Shown: positions 1 to 6,502, numbered from the stretch's first letter. The stretch is 7,095 nt of DNA from Candidatus Hydrogenedentota bacterium (GCA_003557825.1 PWNM01000387.1:1-7095), one strand, 5' to 3'. The notes: generated by a model not told the origin, from the letters alone. Numbers and translations: made by a program.

Positions 1-1691
1 AATCTGCCTTGGATGTGGCCGTTAGCGGCGGCGGCGTCATGGGCATGGGAGTAGTCGGTATTGCCCTCCTTGGCTTGGTCATCGTGTATTGGCTGTTTAA
101 GGGCGACCCCGCTATTGTGAACGGGTACGCCATGGGTGCCTCACTGGTGGCCTTGTTCGGTCGTGCCGGTGGCGGGATTTTCACCAAAGGCGCAGACATG
201 GGCGCCGATTTGGTGGGTAAGGTCGAAGCGGGCATTCCCGAAGATGACCCTCGAAATCCTGCGGTTATCGCCGACAACGTGGGCGACAACGTGGGCGATG
301 TGGCCGGTCTCGGTGCAGACCTGCTCGAATCCTTCGTCGGATCGATTATCGCCAGCCTTGCAGTAGCGAGCGTCATGTTTCAGGCCGTACCCGATACGAC
401 GGAATATGTTAGGGCCTTTCCATTCGTCGTGGCCTCCATCGGTATCGTTTCTTCCATAATCGGGGTCCTGTATGTGAAGCTTTTTGCTCAGTCCAACCCA
501 CAAGCAGCACTGATGAACGGTACATATATTGCTGCCGGACTTGCGATCCTCGGCGTATTTGGTTATGCATCTCTTAAAGGCGAGTCCTTTATCCTTTCTG
601 AGGTGGAGTACAGCAAGTGGGGTCCAGCCATTGCATGTGTCATTGGCATCTTGTCAGGAGCCGTTGTCGGGTTTGTTAGCGAGTACTTCACTTCAAGTAA
701 GTTCAACCCCGTGAAAAAACTTGCCGAAAGGTGTCAGACCGGTCCGGCCATTGCCGTCACAGATGGAACCGCCGTGGGTATGCAGAGTACCTTTTTGCCG
801 GTTCTCGTGCTGGCTATCGCTGTAGTACTCTCCTTCTATGTCGCCGGCGTCTATGGCGTAGCCCTCGCCGCCCTCGGCATGCTGGCGACTACCGGCATGG
901 TTCTGAGCGTAGATGCATATGGTCCCATTGCGGATAACGCAGGCGGTATTGCCGAAATGGCGGGTATGGATCCCAAGGTGCGCGAGATCACCGATAATCT
1001 GGATGCCGTCGGAAACACGACGGCCGCGATCGGCAAAGGCTTTGCCATTGGTTCGGCCGCGTTTACGGCTATTGGGCTTCTGAGTGCGTTCATCTTGACC
1101 GTCGAAGCTTCTCATGGGCAACCGCTTCTGATGAGCCTGGGCGAGCCGAGGATTCTGGCAGGTGTCCTGATTGGCGCCATGATGCCCTTCTTCTTCTCGT
1201 CCATGTTGTTCCGGGCGGTTGGTAAATGCGCGGATCTGATGATCATGGAAGTGCGTCGTCAGTTCAAAGATATCCCCGGGTTGAGAGAGGGCAAAGAAGG
1301 CGTTATGCCCGATAGCACCAAGTGTGTCGATATTGCCACGAAAGGTGCGATCAATGGTATGTTGCTTCCTGGTGGACTCGCCATCGTATTTCCGGTTCTT
1401 GTAGGATTTCTCCTGGGAGCAGAAGGTCTAGGCGGTATGCTCGTGGGTGCAATTGCGACCGGTGTAATGCTCGGCATCCAGACCGCCAACAGCGGCGGGG
1501 CCATGGACAATGCCAAGAAATACATTGAAGAGGGCCATTTCGGCGGCAAAAACTCCGAAGCGCACAAAGCGGCTGTCGTTGGGGATACCGTGGGCGATCC
1601 ACTCAAGGACACTGTCGGCCCCTCGATCAACATTCTCATCAAGTTGATGTCTGTTATTTCGCTTGTATTGGCTCCGATCTTCCCGGTCTAA
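1..1691 (+). CDS. hppA: Membrane-bound ion-pumping pyrophosphatase, K+-dependent type (5' end missing)
   Basis: This is an integral inner-membrane enzyme that hydrolyses pyrophosphate to phosphate and uses the energy to pump H+ and/or Na+ out of the cytoplasm. The reading frame is open from the window edge (first full codon at 3), so the N-terminus lies upstream. Against the roughly 700-residue family, about 125 residues, including the first few membrane helices, are missing. Hallmarks seen are the DX7KXE pyrophosphate/Mg site (195-227), EDDPRNP followed by DNVGDNVGD (from 240), and a C-terminal block with EAHKAAVVGDTVGDPLKD. The GNTTAAIG stretch (1011-1034) has Ala and Gly where K+-independent enzymes carry Lys and Thr, so K+ dependence is predicted. 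A Glu in SEYFTS, equivalent to a Glu tied to ion pumping in the family, is present. Na+ versus H+ specificity cannot be settled from the sequence. The frame is intact to TAA, and a strong terminator follows 30 bases later. Confidence 0.96.
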   Translation, partial: SALDVAVSGGGVMGMGVVGIALLGLVIVYWLFKGDPAIVNGYAMGASLVALFGRAGGGIFTKGADMGADLVGKVEAGIPEDDPRNPAVIADNVGDNVGDVAGLGADLLESFVGSIIASLAVASVMFQAVPDTTEYVRAFPFVVASIGIVSSIIGVLYVKLFAQSNPQAALMNGTYIAAGLAILGVFGYASLKGESFILSEVEYSKWGPAIACVIGILSGAVVGFVSEYFTSSKFNPVKKLAERCQTGPAIAVTDGTAVGMQSTFLPVLVLAIAVVLSFYVAGVYGVALAALGMLATTGMVLSVDAYGPIADNAGGIAEMAGMDPKVREITDNLDAVGNTTAAIGKGFAIGSAAFTAIGLLSAFILTVEASHGQPLLMSLGEPRILAGVLIGAMMPFFFSSMLFRAVGKCADLMIMEVRRQFKDIPGLREGKEGVMPDSTKCVDIATKGAINGMLLPGGLAIVFPVLVGFLLGAEGLGGMLVGAIATGVMLGIQTANSGGAMDNAKKYIEEGHFGGKNSEAHKAAVVGDTVGDPLKDTVGPSINILIKLMSVISLVLAPIFPV

Positions 1692-1721
1692 ATGCCGATA
1701 CGACGAAGCATCATTTTTCCC

Positions 1722-1757
1722 GGCCCCTGTGTTGCGTAACACAGGGGCCTGATTTTT
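1722..1757 (+). terminator. Rho-independent terminator of the pyrophosphatase gene
   Basis: A perfect 12-bp stem (1722-1733 paired with 1738-1749) closes a four-base GCGT loop. Its lower half is GC-rich. A T run (1753-1757) follows within four bases. It starts 30 bases after the TAA of the pyrophosphatase gene and ends its transcript. The next gene therefore needs its own promoter. Confidence 0.93.
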
Positions 1758-1832
1758 CTCCTGTTCATGCTATGCTTTTATGGTGTAACCCCCCATCTGG
1801 CAATCGGTTACGCATTTCGCGTTGTTGTCTTG

Positions 1833-1861
1833 TTGAATTCATGCTGGCCAGATAGTACAAT
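1833..1861 (+). promoter_or_regulatory. Candidate sigma70-type promoter for the small membrane protein gene
   Basis: TTGAAT (1833-1838, 4 of 6 matches to the -35 consensus) and TACAAT (1856-1861, 5 of 6 matches to the -10) are separated by 17 bases. Transcription would start near 1868 and leave a leader of about 100 bases before the ATG at 1967. The position after a strong terminator supports the call. It rests on box matching alone. Confidence 0.5.
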
Positions 1862-1966
1862 TCATGTAGAGAAACATGTCGTCATGTGTGTGCGCCCCAT
1901 GCGTTCCGAGAACGAAATCAGGGCCATGCCCGCGAATACATAATGTAAAGAAAGGAGGGCGAAGAC

Positions 1967-2200
1967 ATGAAACGACAAACAATAGCCGTTATAATGCTGG
2001 TGGCATTGATAGGGCTCTCGCTGGGATTCATGGCCGAAGAATGCCATGCCGGTGGAGGCGGCGACTATATGGAACGTACCGGCATCGAGGGTCTTTTTGC
2101 AGGAAGAGATGATGCGGAAGGACGCGGCCCTAATCGGTGGCAAATGGCGTTGGGCATCGCTGCATTTCCTGTAATGATTGCCGTTGTAAAATGGCTTTAA
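1967..2200 (+). CDS. Small exported/membrane protein, 77 aa, function unknown
   Basis: I do not recognise this protein. The ATG is preceded by an excellent Shine-Dalgarno (AAAGGAGGG, about 1950-1958), which makes it a convincing real gene. Residues 1-28 look like a Sec signal peptide: MKR start, a hydrophobic run at about 6-21, then CHA before a glycine tract, giving a likely signal peptidase I site after residue 28. The mature part has GGGGDY, a polar charged middle (about 38-56) and a hydrophobic C-terminal segment (about 57-77, WQMALG to VVKWL) that could cross the membrane. This predicts a short exported domain anchored by its C-terminal end, or a small bitopic protein if the leader is not cut. 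It sits 80 bases before the diguanylate cyclase gene on the same strand and may share its transcript, since I see no terminator between them. No link to that gene's function can be shown. Confidence 0.8.
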   Translation: MKRQTIAVIMLVALIGLSLGFMAEECHAGGGGDYMERTGIEGLFAGRDDAEGRGPNRWQMALGIAAFPVMIAVVKWL

Positions 2201-2280
2201 TCAATTCGCAATGCCCTTGATTTCACGGGGTTCCGGTTCCACACCGTCTGGAAAGGGTAAACGTCGTTTGGGGGAACGAG

Positions 2281-3669
2281 GTGGAAGAACGTATTCTCAT
2301 CCTTGATGATGAGGAAAGCATCATTGAGCTACTAGGCAGTTACCTGTCCACACGTGGCTATCAGTGCGACTCGACGGTATCTCCCTTCGAAGCCATCGAT
2401 ATGCTAAAGGAGCGACGATACGCGTTGCTCCTAACCGATCTGCGAATGCCCAAAATGAGCGGCATCGACGTCGTCCGCCATGCTAAGGAAATTGACCCCG
2501 ATTTGGCGGTAGTCGTGGTGACCGCCCTGATGGAAATCACCAATGCCATCCAGGCCATGCGTATTGGGGCCGATGATTATGTGCTAAAGCCCTTTAACCT
2601 CAGCGAAATATCGTTGTCTATCGCACGGGCCATTGAAAAGCGCCGGCTGGTTCTTGACAACCGCGCTTATCAGGAGGACCTTGCCGCACGAGTCGAGGCG
2701 GCCACCTCCGACCTCGAGCGGGTCAATCGGGAACTTCGCGAGACCAAAGAGTATCTAGAAAGCCTGCTCCACAGTACCGTAGATGCCATCATCACCTATA
2801 CGCCGGACGCCGTGATCAACTTTTCGAACAACGGCGCTATTCACATGCTGGGCTATCGTAAGCGGGAGCTTGTCGGAATGCCGGTAGACAATCTGTTCTC
2901 GGGTGGCATGATTGAAATCCAGTATGTGGAAAAGGTTCTTCAGAGCGGCAAACCCCTTCAGAATTATGAAATGGAACTGATGCGCGAGAACGACGAGAAG
3001 GTTCCCGTGAGCATTGCCTTATCCCATGTGCACAAACCCAATGGCAGCGTTACGGCTACCCTTGCGATTTGTAAGGATATCACGGACCAAAAACGCCTTG
3101 AACGAGAACTCAAGGAGATGTCCATTCGGGATAGTCTCACGGGGTTGTACAACCAAGGACATTTCTACGAACGCCTCGAAACGGAAATCGAACGTGCCCG
3201 CCGCCAAGAGCATCCCCTCTCCTTGCTGCTTTTTGATGTCGACCGTTTCAAGAGTTACAACGATAGCCATGGACATCTCGACGGCGACAGGGTTCTCCGC
3301 TCCGTAGCCAAGGTGGTTCGAGAATGCACGCGCGATCACGTGGATATCGCATTCCGCTATGGCGGAGATGAATTTACGGTCATCTTGCCGGAAGCCAGTG
3401 AAGAGCAGGCGCGTGTTATCGCCGAACGGGTACGAAAAGGATTCGAAGCCCTGCGATTCGATCAGCTTACCCTAAGCGTTGGCCTGATGTCCTACAAAGA
3501 AGGATACTCTCTGCGATCGTTTATCCAGTTTGCCGATGCCATGATGTACGACGCCAAACGAGCAGGCGGGAACCAGGTACATGTGTACAATGAAGATGAG
3601 CCGTTGCCGACGATGGAGCCCGCGGTAGATTCGGGACCTCGAACCACGGTGGACAATAAGGAAGAATGA
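2281..3669 (+). CDS. Response regulator with PAS and diguanylate cyclase (GGDEF) domains
   Basis: This cytosolic signalling protein (462 aa) should make c-di-GMP from two GTP under phosphorelay control. A REC domain (1-120) has acidic pair D9/D10, phospho-acceptor D53 in LTDLRMP, T81 and K103 of the KP motif. A charged helical, probably coiled-coil linker (about 121-160) leads to a PAS sensor domain (about 155-270, ending CKDITDQ). The GGDEF domain (about 280-436) begins SIRDSLTGLYN, has metal ligand D319, the substrate-contacting N327/D328 region and an intact GGDEF at 361-365, so catalysis is expected. The product-inhibition site, normally RxxD just before this motif, reads DHVD (352-355), so the Arg is missing. 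The GTG start is preceded by a G-rich stretch (2270-2274) and places MEERILILDDEE exactly where REC domains begin. The last 25 or so residues are an acidic, disordered-looking tail. The cognate histidine kinase is not in the window. The stop overlaps the next gene. Confidence 0.95.
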   Translation: MEERILILDDEESIIELLGSYLSTRGYQCDSTVSPFEAIDMLKERRYALLLTDLRMPKMSGIDVVRHAKEIDPDLAVVVVTALMEITNAIQAMRIGADDYVLKPFNLSEISLSIARAIEKRRLVLDNRAYQEDLAARVEAATSDLERVNRELRETKEYLESLLHSTVDAIITYTPDAVINFSNNGAIHMLGYRKRELVGMPVDNLFSGGMIEIQYVEKVLQSGKPLQNYEMELMRENDEKVPVSIALSHVHKPNGSVTATLAICKDITDQKRLERELKEMSIRDSLTGLYNQGHFYERLETEIERARRQEHPLSLLLFDVDRFKSYNDSHGHLDGDRVLRSVAKVVRECTRDHVDIAFRYGGDEFTVILPEASEEQARVIAERVRKGFEALRFDQLTLSVGLMSYKEGYSLRSFIQFADAMMYDAKRAGGNQVHVYNEDEPLPTMEPAVDSGPRTTVDNKEE

Positions 3670-4481
3670 TGAAATTCAGCATTTGCTCAGAGATTTTCAA
3701 GGAATGGAACGACATTGAACGTACCATCGCCTATGTTAAGCAAGTCGGTTACGACGGTCTCGAAATCGCCCCCTTTGCCATGGCCGAGAGCGTCACGGAC
3801 ATTCCCAAGGAAACCCGACAGACCATTGTTCGAGCCGCAAAGGATAATGCTCTCGATATCGTGGGGCTTCACTGGTTGCTTGCCGGACCCCAAGGGCTAT
3901 ATATCAACCATCCCGATGTCGCGGTACGCGACCGGACGGTGGACTATCTCAAGGAACTCACACGCTTCTGCGGCGAAGTCGGCGGTAAGGTGATGATTTT
4001 CGGATCGCCCAAACAGCGGAATATCCATCCTCCGCTCACCTATGATCAGGCTTTCGCCTTCGCTGTTGAGTCTTTTTCGCAAGTTATGCCTCTTTGTGCC
4101 GACGCCGGCGTAACTCTTTGCATGGAGCCCCTTTCGAGTGTAGAAACCGACTTTTGTCAGAATGCCGAGGAAACGCGCACGCTCGTCGAAGCCGTTGACC
4201 ATCCAAATTTCCAGATGATGCTTGATGTCAAGGCCATGACCACCGAAAAGGAAGACCGTCCTGTGCTCATACGCCGCCATGCCGATCGGCTGCGGCATTT
4301 TCATGCGAATGATGCCAACCTCAATGGACCAGGCTGGGGCGATGTTGATTTTTGTCCTATCTTCGAGGCGCTCAAAGAGATCGAATACACCGGCTATGTT
4401 TCCGTTGAAGTCTTCAATTTCGAACCCGGCCCGGAAGCTATCGCCACGAAAAGCCTGGCATATATGCAGCAGTTCGTCTAG
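3669..4481 (+). CDS. Sugar phosphate isomerase/epimerase-like TIM-barrel protein
   Basis: This is a member of the AP_endonuc_2/xylose-isomerase-like TIM-barrel family, which includes hydroxypyruvate isomerase, tagatose 3-epimerase and inosose dehydratase-type enzymes. The length (270 aa) is typical. The usual metal quartet is visible (numbering from the ATG at 3666): E154 in CMEPL, D187 in MLDVKAM, H213 in HFHAND and E248 in SVEVF, plus H69 in GLHW. It is therefore probably an active metal-dependent enzyme on a ketose, an inositol-like compound or a sugar acid; the substrate cannot be read from the sequence. Two ATGs are possible: 3666, which overlaps the upstream TGA as ATGA, and 3669, which shares one base with it. 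I prefer 3669 (MKFSI) because AGGA (3659-3662) is then six bases away rather than three. Either way it is translationally coupled to the diguanylate cyclase. Its TAG lies inside a CTAG shared with the convergent kinase gene. Confidence 0.9.
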   Translation: MKFSICSEIFKEWNDIERTIAYVKQVGYDGLEIAPFAMAESVTDIPKETRQTIVRAAKDNALDIVGLHWLLAGPQGLYINHPDVAVRDRTVDYLKELTRFCGEVGGKVMIFGSPKQRNIHPPLTYDQAFAFAVESFSQVMPLCADAGVTLCMEPLSSVETDFCQNAEETRTLVEAVDHPNFQMMLDVKAMTTEKEDRPVLIRRHADRLRHFHANDANLNGPGWGDVDFCPIFEALKEIEYTGYVSVEVFNFEPGPEAIATKSLAYMQQFV

Positions 4482-5488
4482 ACAGGCGCCGACTCAACAA
4501 TCGTGGGCCGGAACACGGCGATATCTGTCCCTTCGAATACTTCGATGAGTTTTTCATAGGTAGTTTCGTTGTCGTAGGAGCCTACAATGGCCCCGCCCGA
4601 ACCGGCGAATTTGCAATATGCTCCCACCGATCGTGCCTTGGCCACCATGTCCAGGTCCGCCTGTTGCAGCTTCGAGATTGAGCACCGACGGTCGAAATTC
4701 TTGTTGAGCCAGGGTCCGATCTCGTTCCCGTGGCCGGACACCAGCAACTGGCGAACCTCTTCGGCATAGGATGCGAAGTCATGCATGGCGGCGATGATCT
4801 CCGGGTCACCGTTAAGCCAACGTTCGCGGATTCGGTTGTGGAAGACCTCCGACCCTTCGGTAAAGTCTGTCCGATATGCAACAAACAGGGGCGGCAATAG
4901 GGTGGAATCAATGGGCTCATACCGTCCATGGCCGTGCTGTTCCATATAGGTTTTATCGAAATCCATATAGACGCAGCCTTCGTAAGTCTGTATGACCCGA
5001 TCTTGAAGGCCGGCGGATATTCCCAACTCGTTTATCTCGACGCTGAGCACCAGATTGGGCAGCTCGGGTTTGGGAATATCCACTTCGTAAAACTCCATCA
5101 GACAGCGAATGGCAGCCGTCACCAACGCGCTCGAACCGGCCAACCCAACATGCCGCGGTATCGAGGAACGGTACCGGATAGAGAAATTGCGGTCATCCAG
5201 TTGAATGCCGCGCTCGTCGCAGTAATCCACAAACCGACGTATTGCGGCCTTCATGAGCCGGATTCCCCCGTAATATCCATAGGCCTGTACATCCGAGACC
5301 AGTTCACGCACCGAACCATAGCGCGATCGGTCTCGAACACTCGGGATAATCTCGGTCTCGGCTGACTCGTAAACGCTGACCTTTGCCGAATAGTCCCGTA
5401 TAATGATACTGATGGTCTTACCATAATACCCGTCAGATGGGTTTCCGATGAGCCCTGCACGGGCATAGGCGGTAGCTTCACATGCCAT
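4478..5488 (-). CDS. GHMP-family sugar kinase, glucuronokinase-like
   Basis: This is a cytosolic ATP-dependent kinase (336 aa) that should phosphorylate a sugar or sugar acid at C1. All three GHMP motifs are present: ARAGLIGNPSDGY (9-21), the ATP-binding PRHVGLAGSSA loop (111-121) and KFAGSGGAIVG (293-303). D163 in AGLQDR is the likely catalytic base. Beyond the motifs, long stretches match, from memory, plant glucuronokinase (Arabidopsis GLCAK): YYGGIRL, ERGIQL, LSVEINELGISAGLQDR, MDFDK, HGHGRY and NFDRR. The best guess is glucuronate to glucuronate 1-phosphate, a step towards UDP-glucuronate. Another sugar 1-kinase, such as a heptose kinase, is possible. The ATG is preceded by AGGAGG (complement of 5499-5504) ten bases away, a slightly long spacing. 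It is divergent from the sigma factor gene and convergent with the isomerase gene. Confidence 0.93.
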   Translation of the reverse strand: MACEATAYARAGLIGNPSDGYYGKTISIIIRDYSAKVSVYESAETEIIPSVRDRSRYGSVRELVSDVQAYGYYGGIRLMKAAIRRFVDYCDERGIQLDDRNFSIRYRSSIPRHVGLAGSSALVTAAIRCLMEFYEVDIPKPELPNLVLSVEINELGISAGLQDRVIQTYEGCVYMDFDKTYMEQHGHGRYEPIDSTLLPPLFVAYRTDFTEGSEVFHNRIRERWLNGDPEIIAAMHDFASYAEEVRQLLVSGHGNEIGPWLNKNFDRRCSISKLQQADLDMVAKARSVGAYCKFAGSGGAIVGSYDNETTYEKLIEVFEGTDIAVFRPTIVESAPV

Positions 5489-5526
5489 GGATAAATGTCC
5501 TCCTGTAGAGTCGGTATTTGCACAGA

Positions 5527-5555
5527 AGCATACGAAAGAAAGGGCGGGGGGTCAA
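5527..5555 (-). promoter_or_regulatory. Candidate sigma70-type promoter of the GHMP kinase gene
   Basis: Reading the minus strand, TTGACC (complement of 5550-5555, 5 of 6 matches) and TATGCT (complement of 5527-5532, 4 of 6 matches) are 17 bases apart. Transcription would start near 5520, giving a leader of about 30 bases to the ATG at 5488 with the AGGAGG inside it. Geometry and -35 quality are good; there is no experimental support. Confidence 0.55.
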
Positions 5556-5645
5556 CCTGGCCGGTTTGGTTGTCGTTAGGCATACGACGAGGCATAAACA
5601 TCCTATATATGATAAACTTATATAGGTTGGGGTCGGGGCGTATGC
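5528..5645. repeat. Three scattered copies of the 7-mer GCATACG in the divergent intergenic region
   Basis: GCATACG occurs at 5528-5534 and 5580-5586 on the plus strand and, inverted, at 5639-5645 (CGTATGC). The two direct copies extend to eight matching bases (GCATACGA) and are 52 bases apart, close to five helical turns. The first copy overlaps the proposed -10 box of the kinase promoter. These could be binding sites for a regulator, but the pattern was picked out after the fact and may be chance. Confidence 0.25.
5602..5626. repeat. Perfect 8-bp inverted repeat, possible operator
   Basis: CCTATATA (5602-5609) and TATATAGG (5619-5626) form a perfect inverted repeat around a nine-base AT-rich spacer. 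It lies between the divergent kinase and sigma factor genes, about 46 bases upstream of the proposed kinase -35 box and 36 bases upstream of the proposed sigma factor -35 box. The 17-base centre-to-centre arm spacing would suit a dimeric DNA-binding protein contacting successive turns. No T run follows, so it is not a terminator. Confidence 0.45.
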
Positions 5646-5662
5646 TGTCTCAGGCCGGCGCG

Positions 5663-5692
5663 TTGATTAGACTCAGTCAAGATTGTTAGGAT
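5663..5692 (+). promoter_or_regulatory. Candidate promoter of the ECF sigma factor gene
   Basis: TTGATT (5663-5668, 4 of 6 matches) and TAGGAT (5687-5692, 4 of 6 matches) are 18 bases apart. Transcription would begin near 5699 and the leader would contain the hairpin at 5710-5726. This is a weak match. I saw no convincing GGAAC-type ECF promoter that would indicate autoregulation. Confidence 0.3.
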
Positions 5693-5709
5693 AGAGGAAC
5701 AAATCGGCA

Positions 5710-5726
5710 CGTCGGAAAAACCGACG
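5710..5726 (+). other. Leader hairpin upstream of the sigma factor gene
   Basis: CGTCGG (5710-5715) and CCGACG (5721-5726) pair perfectly around an AAAAA loop, giving a compact GC-rich six-base-pair hairpin about 20 bases before the proposed ATG. There is no trailing T run on either strand, so it is not a terminator. It might affect translation or transcript stability. Confidence 0.4.
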
Positions 5727-5746
5727 CGGCCTGGATCAACTCTGAT

Positions 5747-6385
5747 ATGGTTGTCCGAGCCGCGTTACGTGGGAATATACCATTGAAGCAATCAGCCGAA
5801 AGACCCGAAGCGCGATCGCCCGATTTCGAGAAGCTTGTCCTCGAACATCTGGACATGCTGTATGCCGTCGCATTACGGCTTACCCGAAATACGGCCGATG
5901 CCCAAGACCTTACCCAGAACACGGTGGTCAAAGCCTTACGCTTCCACGAGAAGTTTGAAGAAGGTACCTATATCAAAGCCTGGCTGTTGACCATCCTCCG
6001 AAATACGTTTATCAACGAATACCGCCGGAAAGCGCGGCGTCCGACCTTTGTCGAGCTTACGGGTACGGAACCGTCCGATGATACATCACCCGATCCGGCA
6101 CTCGGTTACGAACCCTCAAACACCGCAACGGCGGATTCTGAAGAGCTGCTCGAGTTGCTCGACGATGAGGTCAAGCTTGCCGTCGAATCGTTGCCGGATG
6201 ATTTCCGAAACGCGGTAATCATGGCTGACCTAAAGGATATGTCGTATAAAGAGATTGCCTCTAGTATGAATTGCCCCCTTGGGACCGTCATGTCTCGTCT
6301 GTATCGTGGGCGAAAACTCCTACGCGAGCGTCTCTACGACTATGCCCGAGAACACCGGGTCGTTTCGTCGGCCACTCCGGAGTAG
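5747..6385 (+). CDS. ECF-type RNA polymerase sigma factor
   Basis: This is an alternative sigma factor (212 aa by this start) that would direct RNA polymerase to a dedicated set of promoters. The sigma-2 region (about 26-95) has the core-binding DAQDLTQNTVVKAL stretch (51-64) and the KAWLLTILRNTFINEYRRK segment (77-95) that contacts the -10 element. A long acidic linker (about 105-140) follows. The sigma-4 region (about 140-198) carries a helix-turn-helix with MSYKEIASSMNCPLGTVMSR (165-184) for -35 binding. The start is uncertain: no Shine-Dalgarno precedes the ATG at 5747, and the first 25 or so residues lie outside the conserved domain. A TTG at 5783 has a GTGGGA stretch before it. The frame is open back to 5690 without another start codon. 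No anti-sigma gene follows on the downstream side, so its control is unknown. Confidence 0.93.
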   Translation: MVVRAALRGNIPLKQSAERPEARSPDFEKLVLEHLDMLYAVALRLTRNTADAQDLTQNTVVKALRFHEKFEEGTYIKAWLLTILRNTFINEYRRKARRPTFVELTGTEPSDDTSPDPALGYEPSNTATADSEELLELLDDEVKLAVESLPDDFRNAVIMADLKDMSYKEIASSMNCPLGTVMSRLYRGRKLLRERLYDYAREHRVVSSATPE

Positions 6386-6420
6386 TTTTACAGCTCTAGC
6401 TCATATAAACACTCGGGGGG

Positions 6421-6451
6421 ATATGCTTAATCCTTTTACCTCGTAGCATAT
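6421..6451. repeat. Short inverted repeat between sigma factor and thymidylate synthase-like genes
   Basis: ATATGCT (6421-6427) and AGCATAT (6445-6451) form a perfect seven-base inverted repeat around 17 bases. The right arm overlaps TATAAC (6449-6454), a possible -10 box with 5 of 6 matches, although no good -35 lies at the right distance. It could be an operator or promoter element for the gene at 6503, or chance. The 117-base gap (6386-6502) shows no terminator. Confidence 0.25.
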
Positions 6452-6502
6452 AACCACGACTTAGCGGGCCTGTGTGTGTCGGGCTTGAACGAAAGGGGAT
6501 CT

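Noticed and set aside
141..503. 120-residue minus-strand open frame inside the pyrophosphatase gene
   Set aside because: It lies antisense to highly conserved pyrophosphatase motifs, has no recognisable domain and is best explained as a shadow of the codon pattern. The same applies to the antisense frames at 693-1121, 1259-1642 and 1428-1742.
1874..1887. Small inverted repeat ACATG-TCGT-CATGT near the predicted 5' end of the small-gene transcript
   Set aside because: Only five base pairs and AT-rich; too short to support as a riboswitch, operator or structured leader.
1876..2112. 78-residue plus-strand frame overlapping the small exported protein in another phase
   Set aside because: It lacks a good ribosome binding site and has low-complexity, Cys/Arg/Pro-rich content typical of a non-coding frame. 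The 1967 start has a strong AAAGGAGGG before it.
2201..2280. Gap before the diguanylate cyclase gene, with a tandem GGTTCC pair
   Set aside because: No convincing promoter, terminator or stable hairpin could be built from it; the GGTTCC pair is a minimal repeat likely due to chance.
4928..5365. 145-residue plus-strand open frame opposite the GHMP kinase gene
   Set aside because: The kinase frame shows all family motifs over this stretch; the opposite frame has no family features and no Shine-Dalgarno that I can see.
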